A DNA stretch of 64,000 nucleotides from Begonia masoniana (GCA_022432975.1 CM039509.1:13245860-13309859); one strand, 5' to 3'; positions 46,401-57,480 are shown, counted from the stretch's first letter. Notes: a model not told the origin generated them from the letters alone. A program made the numbers and translations.

Positions 46401-47710
46401 ATTCTTATAGGCAGGTTAAGGTTATTTAGTACCCTTGAATCTTTTTGATTTTGGTTGTTTCTAATTGGAAAGCAAACCCACGCAACTTTTTGTTCATGGA
46501 GGATTTTATCATCCTTTCCATTTCTACATTTTCTTTCCTTTGTAACAAAAGTTCTTTGAGTATTTTGCTTTTGGCACAAATGAAATGTCAAGGATGCCAA
46601 ATCTACGACTTGTATGTTGACTATTATGCCCTATATTTTGTGAACTCTATCTCTGTTATTTTAATTCTTTATAGATAAGTGTTTTGTTATTCCTAGTTTG
46701 GAGCAGATGGTGTTATTATTCCGAAGATATTCAATGTGATATAAGTTTCTTTGGTTCTGCAGGTACTATTATAGTAGCAGCTTGGGATATTATTATGATC
46801 CATCTACAGGACTTTACTGCTTGGCGGCATCAGGGCAATGGTAAACTTCTTTACAGTTCCTCCAGCACATGTACTTTTTTCATTGTGACATATCCAAGCT
46901 ATTTGTTCCATTAAATCTAGTTCTTTTTTCAAATAGATTGTCTTGAAGACAAATAGTACACATGGTAATGAACCTCCACCTTGCACCAAGCAGGCAAGAC
47001 CGCAATTTAATTGCTGTCTGCCTCTAGGCTATATTGCAGAATCTAGTCTTTCTGAAGTTTTAAACTTAACCCATATACATATGCATATGATTAATTACAT
47101 TCATACAGATCCAACCGTACTCAGATGGACACATGTACATTCACATACATATATTGTAGATGCATGTACAATATTGGACAATACAGCGAGTATTACATAC
47201 ATGAACATGTACATGTAGATAAATAAATATATGCATTTTCAAATGTTCATCTTGATACTTTCATGTACAAATATAGGTATTTAGATTGATAGTTCATCAA
47301 GTGAATGTTAACCCAATAGAGCCAATGAAAGGGATTGATGTGCATAGGTTAACGAAAATATTATTTTGAGAAGGAAAAAACAAAAGGGCACCTCAATGTT
47401 AAGAGTTGAAGCTGGAATAGGATCTTATGTTCAAAGTTTTGAACCTCGTATCTTTTGACAATCTCTAACCATGTAAGCGCTTACCAAATTCAAACCAAAA
47501 ATTTGGATTTCAATTTGAGAGTCTTGTATAAGATTCTGCTCATGTAGGTTCATTTAACTAGTTGCATATTTTTGATTGGCAGTTTTAGAACTCAAAATAA
47601 TCTGCCGGGTTTCTTACTTCCCTGTGTTTCGTCATTGATAAAGGTACTCATTTAACGAGGAGACTAATACATATGATGAAGTGCACGAGGAGGCATCCAA
47701 TGTGATATAA
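28219..47710 (+). CDS. CD2BP2/LIN1-like U5 snRNP protein gene (10 exons)
   Basis: Exons: 28219-28406, 29707-29923, 31526-31651, 31721-31873, 32864-32993, 34224-34265, 44638-44926, 45019-45076, 46763-46840, 47644-47710. The joined parts give about 448 residues. Order: basic N-terminus with [10 protein letters not shown]; a [15 protein letters not shown] block; the CD2BP2 signature [19 protein letters not shown] and [35 protein letters not shown]; and an aromatic OCRE-like C-terminus ([12 protein letters not shown]). Human CD2BP2 (U5-52K) and yeast Lin1 bind the U5/tri-snRNP in the nucleus; a role in splicing here is inferred by family. Exon 1 is supported by matching phase (CG|G) and a basic Lys-rich start, but is the least certain. 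Exons 7 and 8 do not join in frame (see findings). Confidence 0.88.
28840..29640 (+). pseudogene. Gypsy integrase tail and chromodomain fragment in intron 1
   Basis: Frames at 28948-29172 and 29099-29323 carry the integrase C-terminal pattern ([12 protein letters not shown], then IGEVAYELK and HPTFHVS) and a chromodomain ([19 protein letters not shown]). They are broken by frameshifts in poly-A runs. The tract to about 29640 looks like the start of its 3' LTR. It is related to, but distinct from, the chromodomain of the gypsy in intron 6 ([18 protein letters not shown]). Confidence 0.85.
29707..29923 (+). CDS. Exon 2 of the CD2BP2-like gene
   Basis: Acceptor gatag|GC, donor TATGAG|GTATGT. 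Encodes the conserved RFPKGKK basic motif and the [15 protein letters not shown] block. Confidence 0.88.
31526..31651 (+). CDS. Exon 3 of the CD2BP2-like gene
   Basis: 42 codons between ttggcag and gtaagg. Encodes the family signature ending [18 protein letters not shown]. Confidence 0.93.
31721..31873 (+). CDS. Exon 4 of the CD2BP2-like gene
   Basis: 51 codons after a 69-bp intron (acceptor atttcag). DAWLDSVEV matches the DSWLDNIDW of animal CD2BP2. The exon ends in LLEPGET before gtgagc. Confidence 0.93.
32864..32993 (+). CDS. Exon 5 of the CD2BP2-like gene
   Basis: Starts VLQALRRL, the heptad-like segment that follows the LEPGET motif in CD2BP2 relatives. Donor TACA|GTTAAG, phase 1. Confidence 0.9.
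33594..33955. repeat. Diverged direct repeat pair in intron 5
   Basis: Two copies of about 180 bp (about 33594-33775 and 33776-33955) share aaagatttttggaagtattt, the 'agcacttt(c)agaagaag' part and 'aaaacagttcttgaa'. Neither copy has clear terminal inverted repeats; it may be an old MITE in tandem. Confidence 0.6.
34224..34265 (+). CDS. Exon 6 of the CD2BP2-like gene (42 nt)
   Basis: Acceptor tttttcag, donor GCAG|GTTTAT. Encodes [13 protein letters not shown]. With exon 5 it completes EYNVYHEKQ in frame, and with exon 7 [11 protein letters not shown]. Confidence 0.88.
34543..34740 (+). repeat. 5' LTR-like remnant of a copia element in intron 6
   Basis: Shares gtaatcatttgtgatca, gagtagga, agattgctt, ttgacattaaga and the following AT-rich part with 43835-44005, in the same order and strand. 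Its ends are not well defined. Confidence 0.7.
36666..37467 (+). pseudogene. First partial gag of the intron-6 gypsy
   Basis: Contains the gag pieces EVDGWICR and [23 protein letters not shown] and the frame at 37072-37344 ([16 protein letters not shown] to [13 protein letters not shown]). It ends abruptly in an LTR at the word aaaagggtagtatggaagt. Confidence 0.85.
37468..37711 (+). repeat. Truncated middle LTR of the intron-6 gypsy
   Basis: Matches 36440-36665 and 42190-42428 but lacks the first 70 or so bases, including the TGATAAACC start. It is followed by the primer site and a second gag. Confidence 0.85.
37712..38952 (+). pseudogene. Second gag and protease of the intron-6 gypsy
   Basis: Gag frames at 37946-38128 and 38234-38521 parallel the first gag. 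The frame 38674-38952 carries a protease motif [11 protein letters not shown], in which the expected Gly of DSG is Arg. Confidence 0.85.
39440..40650 (+). pseudogene. RT and RNase H of the intron-6 gypsy
   Basis: The frame 39596-39853 has [13 protein letters not shown] and [17 protein letters not shown]. The active site FFDDILIYS follows at about 39850 in another frame. The RNase H part keeps [12 protein letters not shown] and [16 protein letters not shown]. At least six stops interrupt the region. Confidence 0.9.
40660..41650 (+). pseudogene. Integrase of the intron-6 gypsy
   Basis: The HHCC finger (HACPLGGH, then [10 protein letters not shown]) and core pieces ([54 protein letters not shown]) are spread over three frames (40660-40977, 40989-41264, 41230-41595). 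Confidence 0.9.
41935..42127 (+). pseudogene. Chromodomain of the intron-6 gypsy
   Basis: The frame starts MEWKVEPEI and contains [21 protein letters not shown], the chromodomain core with its conserved aromatic residues. It ends at the purine tract before the 3' LTR. Confidence 0.9.
42128..42428 (+). repeat. 3' LTR of the intron-6 gypsy
   Basis: TGATAAACCTCTAG to GATCCTAACA, 301 bp. It closely matches 36368-36665. Confidence 0.88.
42780..43830 (+). pseudogene. Decayed Ty1/copia RT and RNase H in intron 6
   Basis: Pieces in order and in several frames: LYGLKQSP (about 42820), KEFEIKEF, the '[10 protein letters not shown]' and 'LSYLKAT' part (about 43290-43360), [10 protein letters not shown] (43450), and [14 protein letters not shown] (about 43640). 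These follow the copia RT to RNase H order. Frameshifts and stops are frequent. The 5' half of pol is absent or displaced by the gypsy insertion. Confidence 0.85.
43835..44005 (+). repeat. 3' LTR-like remnant of the copia element
   Basis: Matches 34543-34740, as described there. Together they bracket a copia element of about 9.4 kb that includes the nested gypsy. Confidence 0.7.
44638..44926 (+). CDS. Exon 7 of the CD2BP2-like gene
   Basis: Acceptor tgtttag, donor GATTA|GTAAGC, phase 2. Encodes [12 protein letters not shown], a Ser-rich part and an acidic stretch ([14 protein letters not shown]) seen in the family. Confidence 0.9.
45019..45076 (+). CDS. Exon 8 of the CD2BP2-like gene
   Basis: Acceptor gtttcag, donor TCAGG|GTACAC. 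The frame that leads into exon 9 reads [19 protein letters not shown]. It needs one base from exon 7, but exon 7 offers two with the canonical donor. Confidence 0.85.
46763..46840 (+). CDS. Exon 9 of the CD2BP2-like gene (OCRE-like core)
   Basis: Acceptor tctgcag, donor CAATG|GTAAAC. Encodes [19 protein letters not shown], an OCRE-type aromatic repeat that in splicing factors binds proline-rich tails. Confidence 0.92.
47644..47710 (+). CDS. Exon 10 of the CD2BP2-like gene
   Basis: Acceptor gataaag; encodes [21 protein letters not shown] and ends TAA at 47708-47710. Confidence 0.9.
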
Positions 47711-50700
47711 TGTACATTTTTTTTTCAAATTCTGCTGGAGATGCCTATAAGATGAACAAAGCCTTGTTTGGTCGGCCTTAGTCTTTCAATTGGCGGGACG
47801 AAGACTGTATTTTACTTTGGAAGTTTGTTCAGTGTTGTACATAATCGGAAGCATAGTTTTTCAATATATGAGATCACTGCATCGTGTTATATGTTGTTTT
47901 GTGAAAAACTCTTTGCTGCACCTTTGGTTTCGTCCTTTTGACATGAATACCACTCTATAAACAGATGGATACCTGCATAGATAGAGATGTACACTATCTA
48001 TATTGCAAAAGAGAAAGAAAGATGATGTGCTGAACCAACCAATTACTTGGCCCCAAATGAAAGTTTCTCTATTTTGCAAGTAAAAAAGACTTGGTGATCC
48101 GAAGTGATCCCGTGCTCACATTGATGAACAAGTTACCCAACAACATTGAATTACTTAATCACTTTGACTTCTGATCTGATCTTGGTTTGAGTTTATTGGA
48201 ATACTGGATTACTCTTGGACGTTGATGTTTTGGATGACATTTTATGCACAATGATTTGTTCTCCTTTTTGCCTTGGGTAATTTGTTGATTTGGGACTTTT
48301 GGATTAATCATTTTGGTGTATATTGGATTGTTAAGGGTATCATGTGATATTGTTAGCAATTTTAGTGAATTTGTAAGAAGGATCTTTTGGATTTCAACGG
48401 TGGTGTCTTTACATTTATTCAATAGTTTTAGAGATAGACCACGAGTGGTTTTGGTAGATAGACATCATCATTGTTTAAAGTCAATTGTGGATTCGTTGAT
48501 TTTGTTGATCATTTTGAAGTGCATTTTTTGGAGGCCTCTAGCGTAGTTTACTGTCATTTGGCTTTCAGATATTTTGTTTTCCGCATCATTTTGTGACATT
48601 CTTATTCTTGGTTGATTGTTGGATCTCAAAACCAAACCTAGTTGGAATTTGAGAAGAATATTGTGTTGCTTTTATTGCTCTTTACCCTTGTCGTTCATCA
48701 AAAGAGTAACAAGTGGGAGAGAAAATAAAGAGAAAAAAATTAGTGAGATTTGTTTGCAAGGTGAGTTTTAAGTGATGAATTTGTCGTAATAATATTTTCA
48801 AAATTTATTATCTATAAATATTATAATTTTATTTTTCATATTGATGGTTGTTGAATTGCACCAATAGTTTTTTCCAAGTTAGATTTCATGGAAAGTTCTC
48901 GATGTCTATTTTTATCTATTGTTTCTTTTATTTTTATTTGTTATAATTTAATGGTACCAATAATTATTTTTAATGTGTCTGCAATTATTTTCATATTGCC
49001 TAATAGTTTAACTGACAGTTGAGCTTCGTTACTGTCTAATAAAGCTGAAATAAGAAAATTCTACATTTTTTTTTTGTCGAGAAAATAAAAAATGAATACA
49101 ATATTGCGTAAAAATGAATGCGATATTGCATAAACCATCAAAAGTGAATAGATGGAGATTTTATTGGATAAGCAGATGATTGTGCAAACCGAAGTGGTTG
49201 CACGATAAAAATATTTTAAAAACAAAATTGAAGTCTCTTTGGGTGTCAAATTCAACGATGATAGCTAACTATATCAACACTTTCAATGCCTTATCTTCAC
49301 CTGCATTAGTGAAGCATAAATAAAAATGGCAAAAATGAACGAACATAACTTTTTATTTCAAACTTTGACATAAGCATATGATTATCTTGGTACAAATGTT
49401 GTCAACGAGTCTGGAAAGGCTAAAATCATATTCAATAAAATTGCAACTACAATTCTTGACACAAAAGGCAAAAGAAATAACAGGTGATATACTTTCGTTG
49501 ACGCTTTATCTGTAACAAGAGTCAGATCGAAGGACCTTGTAACTCATGATCCCGCACGTCAAGCAAGTTAAACATAAAGTGTTATCTGGCAAGATGCCCA
49601 TAAAAAAAATATTTTTGGAAACTGAGGAAGGAAAGAGGTTGTATTGTAAAAACAGTCATTTTTATAAATAAATAAAATTGAATAATGCTACATTTACTTC
49701 TATTATTATTTTATAATTCTATCAAACACTAATTGATTCAGTTAATGTAATAAATTATAAATAATTAAAAAAATTCATTAATTGCACCAATTAATGTTTG
49801 TCACGTCATTAAATAAGAATAGAGAGTATAAATAAAGTGTAAACATAACATTATTCAATAAAATTTTCAAGTAAAATTTTTCGTATAGTGAAGATTAATT
49901 ATCCCATGATTGATTTTACTTTTTATAATTAATCACTGTGTTAAATGGTAATTTTTGGTAAAGTGGTACAAATTTTAAAATTAACGTGGTGGTCAAACAT
50001 TGAAATAGTACATTTTTAAAAGTGGTCAAAATGCAATCTGTACATTGTTGGAATTCTTCTCGAGAGTTTCTTGCCCTTAAAGTCTTCCTCGAGATAATAT
50101 TTTGAAATAATGTTTAGATTTTTGCATAATCAAGATCTAAAAATTTGTTTAATATCTAAAATATATTATATTTATATGTTAAATCATATTTAATAAGAAT
50201 AAAAACTTTTATAAAATGGCATCTGTCCTTTGGTTTCCAACGGAGAGGAGGAAAGACGAGAGGGAGAGGGCCGTGTGAGCTGGGGAGGAAATTCGATGCT
50301 AGATCCCTTTTGTTGTTGTCATAATCTTTTTCTATTATCATCATATCTTTTAGTTGTAAGAAGACTCACTAACGTACAGGTAAAGGTTTCATTTATTATA
50401 CTTGCCATGCATCATGATTTTTAAAATTTATTTTGTGAAATATTACATATAAGCCCTACATATCATGTTTCATAGCATGTCAATTTTTATATTACATGTA
50501 TATTTTTTTACTTGTTTGCTTACAACATGCACGGTCATGGGTCGATTCCTGCACAACAGACCAGGCGAGCAAATCCTAACTCGTAGATACCTCATGTAGG
50601 AGGAAACACCGTATTCATTAAGTCAGACCTTTGCATAATGTCATTGAATCACATCGGCATCTCAAAGGGAGATCGAATTAATATGATTCAATGATAGTGC

Positions 50701-52041
50701 GTAATATGTGTAATGTGTAAATTTTTTGATTTTCAGTTAATTATCCAAATATAAAACAAAACAGATTATTTATTTAAAAACCAGTTTTATTATGTACATG
50801 TAACCTAAAGAAGTACCTAAGTCATACACACACCATTTATATTATTATTTATAGTATCAAGTTACATATATTACAAATGCACACTAGAAGGGATCTCAGT
50901 AGGTAACTCCGACCTACCATTTATGCTCAATGTGACACGCTTCAACCTATTGCAACTTGTGTGATAACACAAGTACTAGTTATCCTCAGATTTTTAATTG
51001 GCAATCACCGAGGATCCCCAGATTCCAATAGGCACAAACAATGTAATTCAGATCCAAATATTATGAAATTTTAGTGTGTACTTACCTAGCACGTGTATGC
51101 AGCACCCTTATAATTTTAATGGAAAATTCACAGTGGTTAAAAAGTTATGCACATAATAATTGGGTTTGCTGAAACTGCTCAGGAACATTGCTATATTGGC
51201 CGAGATAATGCTAACTTCTGAGCAGCACAACTTTTGTTGTATAATCTGAATGACTCAAAAATTTAATACGATCTTACTTGAGATGAGGTTGCAAAACCCA
51301 GAAAATTTCAAGGGCTGATTCGATGTGGATGAAAAGATATGCGAATGAAAGTGCCTGTTGGTTCAGAAGGTGATATGAATTGCACCTTTTGGTTTTGTGG
51401 TCTTTCTAGGGGAAAAACACTCCAGCTCGCAATGGTTGACAGTTTGTACTCTTTTGCTGTGATTACTACCCTCCTAGAAGGTAGATAAAAGAGTAATAAT
51501 AAGAGCTTCCAAGAATACTCACAAACTTGGAAGACAATGGACACCAAAATGCTCGGATGTGACTCACCGGCGACAATGAAGTTTTGAAACTCAAAGAGGC
51601 TCGGGTTTGGAAGACAAGCTTCAGTTTTTCATTGAACAAAGATGCCTGGTACCGCAGCTAAGAGAGGGTTAAATACCTCCCTCCAATTACAATTAGGGTT
51701 CAGCTCACAAAAAAGAAAAAGAAGGCTCTAGAAGGTGACTTGCTATTCGGCCACCTCATCGGCCAAGTACCATGTACTCTCATTTTCTCTCTCCCATGTT
51801 TATGTGTACTTCCTTCCTTCAAATGCAGCCCGCTCTACCTCCAAAAAGTATTTAGCCATGCATGCAATGCAAACATAAAAATGAACTAAGGTGTTTTTGA
51901 AAAGAATAGCAAGATAGGCTCGGTTACGTCACTTGTCAAAAGGAAAATAAATTCCTCCTTCAACAATTAGTGTGGTCGAGGGTTGCTCCCAAGTTAACTC
52001 ATGGAGAGGCTTCTCTAAGTCTAGAGTACTTGACTCCCATT
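47711..52041. other. 3' UTR and intergenic DNA
   Basis: The first few hundred bases should be the 3' UTR of the CD2BP2-like gene. Beyond about 48100 there is no supported gene. 48700-50200 is very AT-rich. At 51300-51930, on the minus strand, a TATA-like tatttaaccctc near 51670 and a purine tract near 51950 could mark the 3' LTR of element E, but I cannot fix its ends. Confidence 0.4.
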
Positions 52042-52164
52042 TCAAATCTTCAAAGTAGTCTTCTCCTGCAAAAAGAACAAACTTGTTAGAAGGAGCTCGA
52101 CCGAGGACAAGGCCTTGGCTCGGGATCGTGTCAAGAGTCCTCTTGGCATATCATCATCCTCGGG
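52042..52164 (-). pseudogene. C-terminal tail of gypsy E pol, cut off by LTR B-
   Basis: On the minus strand it reads EDDDMPRGLLTRSRAKAL and on to a stop. The LTRSRAK motif after an acidic stretch is typical of the end of some plant gypsy polyproteins. The rest of the protein lies at 57481 and beyond, on the other side of B-. Confidence 0.8.
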
Positions 52165-52559
52165 TGTAACGACCCCCCAAAATATTAAGCCTATAAATGA
52201 CATACAAATTTTGGACTTTTCATCTAATCCATTTCATTCATTTAATCTTCTCATTTAAAATCAATTAACTCATTCAGTGGAAGTCTATCTAATTGTGGAA
52301 ACCCCAGTAAAAATTTAAACTTAGGCGTCAATGTTAAAACAATAAAGACAAGCAGAGAATTAAGTTTTTTCCTCTCAGGTTTCATCGTAGGAATTGTAAC
52401 GACCCCAGAAGGATCGTCACACAATCCGTATCTTTCTTAATCATTTAATTCTTATTATTCACACTTTATTCATTATAGGTAATATATTTTTTTTGAAACA
52501 TAACTTAGCTCAAGATGTCATGTGCGATTCACTAGGCATCACTCAGTAAAGAAATACAT

Positions 52560-53180
52560 TACACATCTGCCGGCGGGCAGTGCATTGCGTATCAGCTGAT
52601 GAAGAGAAACTTAAACCCTTAGACTGCATATACCGATAGAGAAACAAACCACATCTACCGGTCACTAGACGACAAAGCCATGTTTATTTCATCCGGTGAA
52701 GAAACTCATTACATCATCCGACGAAATAAGGGGACATCAACCGGTAACTAGACGACAAAATAATACTTACATCTTCCGATAGCTTAGACACTCTACATCT
52801 ACCGGTCACTGGATGATGAAATGACATTTACATCATCCGGTAACCTAAATACACTTCATCTGCCGGTCACTAGATGACAAAATAGCACACTCATCATCCG
52901 ATAGCTTAACACACTACATCTGCCGATCACTAGACGACAAAATAGCACTTTCATCATCCGATAGCTTAGACACTCTACATCTGCCGATCACTAGACGACA
53001 AGATGACATTTACATCATCCGGTTACCATGTGCATTACACGTGACTCACTTACTTCATCCGATAGAAGACATCATCCGATGAACAACAAACGTTCGCCAT
53101 CCACCGGTGACGTCAGCCGGATGATGCACTCGTCTGACTTCTATCTCACAGCTTCTGCCGATGACGACAGCCGGATGATG
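52560..53180 (-). repeat. Degenerate tandem repeats in the tail of A2
   Basis: Roughly 60-bp units built from the words gtcactagacgacaaaa, acatcatccg, tagcttagacac and ctacatctgccg. On the opposite strand they correspond to the 35-bp unit of A (gtcgcttagcgac, gatgtaaaatg, cggaagatg), so A's array was amplified from part of this older pattern. Confidence 0.85.
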
Positions 53181-53374
53181 CGCTCATCCAACTTCTGTCA
53201 CACAGTAGTAAAACCTGAAAATCTTCAAACAACTCATGCCGACAGAGGGTAACCTGTCCTTCACCAATCACATAATTCGTAGACATAAAACTTAAACAGG
53301 TATAAGTCCTAAACTCGACCAGAATATATTTAGCGGAAGGCTTAGTTAAAACAGATTCTTCCATACTCTTATAA

Positions 53375-53568
53375 TCACTCCCAAATTTGACAATCCAACA
53401 AGACAATCACAGAATCCAGTATTCTAAGGAAATCTCATTCTACTTAACATTTGTTCATCATAAATCATAATTCACTCCCAAATTTGACAATCCAACAAGA
53501 CAATCACAGAATCCAGTATTCTAAGGAAATCTCATTCTACTTAACATTTGTTCATCATAAATCATACT
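53375..53568. repeat. 97-bp perfect tandem duplication in A2
   Basis: tcactcccaaatttgacaat ... atcataa occurs twice, head to tail, with no difference that I can see over 97 bp. It lies in exon 3 of the A2 unit. Confidence 0.9.
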
Positions 53569-53696
53569 GACATTATATGAGCATAACTATGAGACATTCT
53601 CGCCTGCCAGCCACAGACTTCCACCTTGAGCACCATCCTGCAACCAGCCTTAGACATCATCACTGAATTTAGAATCTTCACCTGTTAAATCTTCAC

Positions 53697-54338
53697 CTAT
53701 ATCACAAGGTTTAAACTATAAGCCTAATGCTTAGTAAGGAATGCAATACTAACAAGTATGCATGAATGCTCATTTTAAGAAACAAATGCTCATGAGTCTT
53801 TTCTTGTTCATATTCATACTCAAAGTCTTCATTCTTGTTCATCGTTCGTATTCATCGTTCATAATCATCATTCATATTCATCAATCATATTCATCAATCA
53901 TATTCTTCGTTCATGTTGTGTGGATTAAGAGAGGATTTGTGCCGGTAAAGGGGGTTGACAGTGAGAGTGTACATAATCCCTTGCGGGTAGTAATCATGGT
54001 CCTTCCTTTTGGACAGTGACATACGTCAAACCGCCCCTAACCCTCAATTAATTCACGTTGCATAAGATTTACTTCATTCTCTTACTTTATTCATGAGAAA
54101 ACCATGCCCTTAAAATATTTTCATATGCATAAAATAGTCATGATGCATGTACATGGAAATTCCTAAATCATCAAGCTACAGAACAGAGCACTATCCAACC
54201 TGGAACCTTACCATTGAACTAATCATCAACATAAATGCTAGTCAGTAACATAAGGAACTACTAATCATCGTATGAGTTTCTACCTGGCATCCTTTGATGT
54301 AGGGTCCTAAAGACCGAGAAACCTATACATTCACTTAC
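53697..54338 (-). other. Intron 2 of LTR A2, with complementary ends
   Basis: Minus strand: donor ATAG|GTAAGTG, acceptor ATATAG|GTGAAG, 642 bp. Arms are 54291-54303 (CCTACATCAAAGG) and 53696-53709 (CCTTGTGATATAGG). The CACC/GGTG pair of A is replaced here by CATC/GATA, partly compensatory. The branch-site hairpin is 53719-53733. The small hairpin after the donor is GGTC/GACC, where most relatives have GGCC/GGCC. Confidence 0.62.
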
Positions 54339-55342
54339 CTATTTTTCCTTAGCAACTTGAGCTCCTTTCTCTTCAAACTTCTTCACCTAAAACATTTACA
54401 CTGCAGTAGTTAAAACAAAACCCTATTAGTTCTAACCACAAGTCATCCTAGGATCTAATAGCTAAAGTCACTCCCGAATCCTTAGTATAGTTCTCTGTGC
54501 AGTTTGAAATCCAAAACCCAAAACAGACAGATTCGATTAGTGATAACTCAGGGTTGGTTGTTTAATGTCCAAAATCGATTCAGAATGACATTACCACTTT
54601 CAGATTTTAAAATATCCTTACTAATACTCGGCCATTGAAGAATCCAGAACCTCAACACATAGCTGAAAACAGAGCTTAACGACTAAAAGATAGCTACATT
54701 GCCAAACTCGTACCTCGAGCACAAAGTAGCCGAGAGGTAAGCAAGGAAACCGATCGTCGAAGGAGGGATTTCTAGTTGACAGGGAGCGAGGGCTCGGGAG
54801 GGAAAGTCACCGAGAGTAAGAGATGACGGCTACAGTGGTTTAAATGAGGTTTGAATCCTTTCATTTTTCTTTAAATGCTGGTCTCATTCCTCCATTATTA
54901 CAACTTTGCCACACAACCTAGTTTAAATCCACATGTAATTAATTAAGCTTGGCATAAAATTCTAAACCGTGAAGTCTGAATATTCATGACCGTTAATACA
55001 GTTAGGAAGTCACCTAGTTGAAGTTGTCGGGTGTTACAGGAACAATATTTTTCCTCTCGGGTTTCATCGAAGGAACAGTATGGGTTGACAACTCTTTCTA
55101 TCGGGTTTGGACGAATGGTACAGTGGGGGTCGACGTGGTCTCAGTAAAGTGATTGGTCGATGTCTATAAAACAGGCGGGAATTAATTCCCCTCGGGTTGC
55201 AACGCAGTCATCCACTGACATTTTCGTCCACAGACGTAATCGTTCAAATACGTAAACGTCCACGGAATCGAACATAGGCACACCCGACATTCGGGTTTCG
55301 GTTGACGTCCTAAACTTACTGGGATTCATTTCCTTCCAATCG

Positions 55343-55440
55343 GTCGATATCAACATTGGCCAAAATCGGTCGATGTCAACACTGACCAAAATCGGTCGAT
55401 GTCAACACTGGCCAAAATCGGTCGATGTGGCCTCTGTAAT
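55343..55440. repeat. Short tandem repeat in the tail of B-
   Basis: Four copies of a roughly 31-bp unit, aaaatcggtcgatgtcaaca plus ctggcc, the last one partial. Confidence 0.85.
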
Positions 55441-55583
55441 GAGATAGGTCGCCGACACTTAACTAAATTTCCTCAAAATGACTCTAATATACTGGGGTCG
55501 ACAACCCCGACCGATTCACACTTAAAATCGGTCGAAGTAGCCCCCATCAGTACACTTAACCTTACTTAGGCTGAATCGTCCAC

Positions 55584-55650
55584 AACATCAGCCGATCGAT
55601 CGCTACCCCAGACAATCGATCGGCAAGCTCTCTGGATTTTAATTCCAGAG
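55584..55650. repeat. Twin hairpins in LTR B-
   Basis: GCCGATCGATCG pairs with CAATCGATCGGC across a 10-nt loop. Next to it GCTCTCTGGA pairs with TTCCAGAGAGC. This is the same pair of hairpins as in B+ and C. Confidence 0.8.
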
Positions 55651-56091
55651 AGCAGCCTCCTTCTTCTTTACTACCCTGCACACCACACACATCACAATTT
55701 AATAAACATCCTCAAAATATCCATCCATAAACTAAACTTCTCAATCCTGAAATCATCAAAACCGACCTTAAACAACAGATTTGTCTCAAAACAATAGCCC
55801 AACTCTAAATCATCCAAATTCCACATAAAAGTATTATCATCGAATTCATTTCATCAAAACGTCAGTACGTACACTATCCAGACACCAAACATCCTAAAAT
55901 GAGTTCTATACGTCTCTTTCCAGGTTATCACCCATCAGCCCATTATAAACCCCAAAACCCCAAAACACATAGCTTATCGCTCCCACGGGTCAAGGTTCGC
56001 ACCGACTGCTCAGCGCACTTCCACGGGCACTCTTCTTCAACTTTCTCATTCATCTTGTAAGGGGCATTGTCCTCACCTGTCTCAAGTTCAC

Positions 56092-56642
56092 CTACACCAT
56101 AAAGACAAACTATGAGCTAAAGGCTCAGCAAATCTACGTAAATGCAAATGCATGCTATGCGTGTGGGGTCGTAAAATCATGCAATCGTTTTATTCATTAC
56201 ATTACATAACGGGATGTCATCGAGGTCTAACTCTCACCAGATGGAGAGGGCACGTCTGGCGGTTAGACAGCCCTTTCCATCTACCGGGGGAAAAACATGT
56301 CTTCCATCCGTAAACAGCCATGTCTGAACCCCACCTCATCGTGACCGGGATTACGTGCATTCATTTCTTTTCATTAACCGTTTCTTTTTATGAAAACGTA
56401 TGCAAAAATTCATTTTTTTTCATGATAGTTCATAAAATGTGATGCATGAACAGTTAAATGCGTATCGTAACTAAAACATAAAAACATGAATACCATCAAA
56501 ACAATACAAACATTCCTATAAAACAAACTAAACCTAGGCTACCCATTAAGCTTACCCGGAACATCCTATATCTCCAAATCCTCAAACAACATACGTTCTT
56601 ATAGTGTAGGCCGAATCGGCCAAACAAGTCACGGAGACTTAC
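56092..56642 (-). other. Intron 2 of LTR B-, with complementary ends
   Basis: Minus strand: donor GCGAG|GTAAGT, acceptor GTGTAG|GTGAAC, 551 bp. Arms at 56598-56610 and 56091-56103 pair over 13 positions with two G-U pairs. The branch-site hairpin TGAGC-CTTTA-GCTCA is at 56113-56127. Confidence 0.65.
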
Positions 56643-57480
56643 CTCGCGTCCGTTGCAATTCAAGCTCCGTCCACGAGTGTTGTTCACCTATGGTAATTCA
56701 CAACAATCGTCATTAAAATCGAGTTTAAACCTTTAAACTTCCAAACTAACGAAACCCTTAACTAAAGTAATCTCCTAAAACTCTAATTTAACTCATTGAG
56801 GCATTTCGTTGAGCGATTCGCGCTCGACATTTCAAAACCTCCATTAATAGAGTTTTCCAAAGCTCCAAAGCTCCAAAACCCTAACATTGGCCAATAAATT
56901 GTCTAACTACGTCCAATAACCACAAATACGTCAATTAGAGGCATAACTACGCTAAACCTATCAATTTCAAACCTTAATCCACGTTTTTAATAAAAACCCT
57001 AAACGAACCCTAACCGTTTAAACTCTAGAAATCGAGATCTAACGTTCCAAAAGCTTAGAATCTTACCTAGGGTCGGGTTTGGAGAAGAAAACGTGAAGAA
57101 AACTTGTTGATCGGAGGAGCAACGATGATGAATCATGGGGGAACGCCAGGAAGGAGAGAAAATCGCCAGAGAAGGTGATTTTCACTCTGGAAAATCGTAA
57201 GTGCCGAGAAGGAGGGGGAAAATTAAGTTTATTATAAAATTTTGGCTTGCTAAATTACTTATTTGCCCTTCTTTATGATTTTCCATTTATTCCTCCACTT
57301 ATTTCGTTAATTGATCTATCGATCCGGTTTCCCCAAAGTTTCTTATTTCACCAATAATTTCAATTTATTACTAGGGCTTTATTGAAACTTTACGTTCACA
57401 AAACGGACTTAACTTGACATATTTACGAAAATGCCATTATATATTGGAATAATAAAAATCCCGTAAAACCGGGTGTTATA

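Larger units (their letters stand above)
52395..55038 (-). mobile_element. Solo LTR A2, nested in B-
   Basis: Plus strand TGTAACGACCCC to GTCGGGTGTTACA, with flanks GGAAT (52390-52394) and GGAAC (55039-55043), one mismatch. The B- text resumes after it, with the GTTTCATCG word repeated close to both edges. Unit on the minus strand: exon 1 ending CTCGAG|GTACG at 54714, intron 1 54387-54713, mini-exon 54339-54386, intron 2 53697-54338. Its tail has older repeats where A has the 35-bp array. Confidence 0.87.
52165..57480 (-). mobile_element. LTR B-, interrupted by LTR A2
   Basis: On the plus strand it begins TGTAACGACCCC and ends CGGGTGTTATA. The flanks TCGGG (52160-52164) and CCGGG (57481-57485) are a 5-bp duplication with one change. 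Without A2 it is about 2.7 kb. It matches B+ along its length. Unit on the minus strand: exon 1 ending CCCTAG|GTAAG at 57067, intron 1 56688-57066, mini-exon 56643-56687, intron 2 56092-56642. Hairpins with GATCGATCG lie at 55584-55650. Confidence 0.88.

Noticed and set aside
51070..51110. Possible further copy of the AG|GTAAGT module (gctaggtaagt on the minus strand)
   Set aside because: No complementary arm or GGCC hairpin at the expected 32-36 nt and no matching acceptor on that side.
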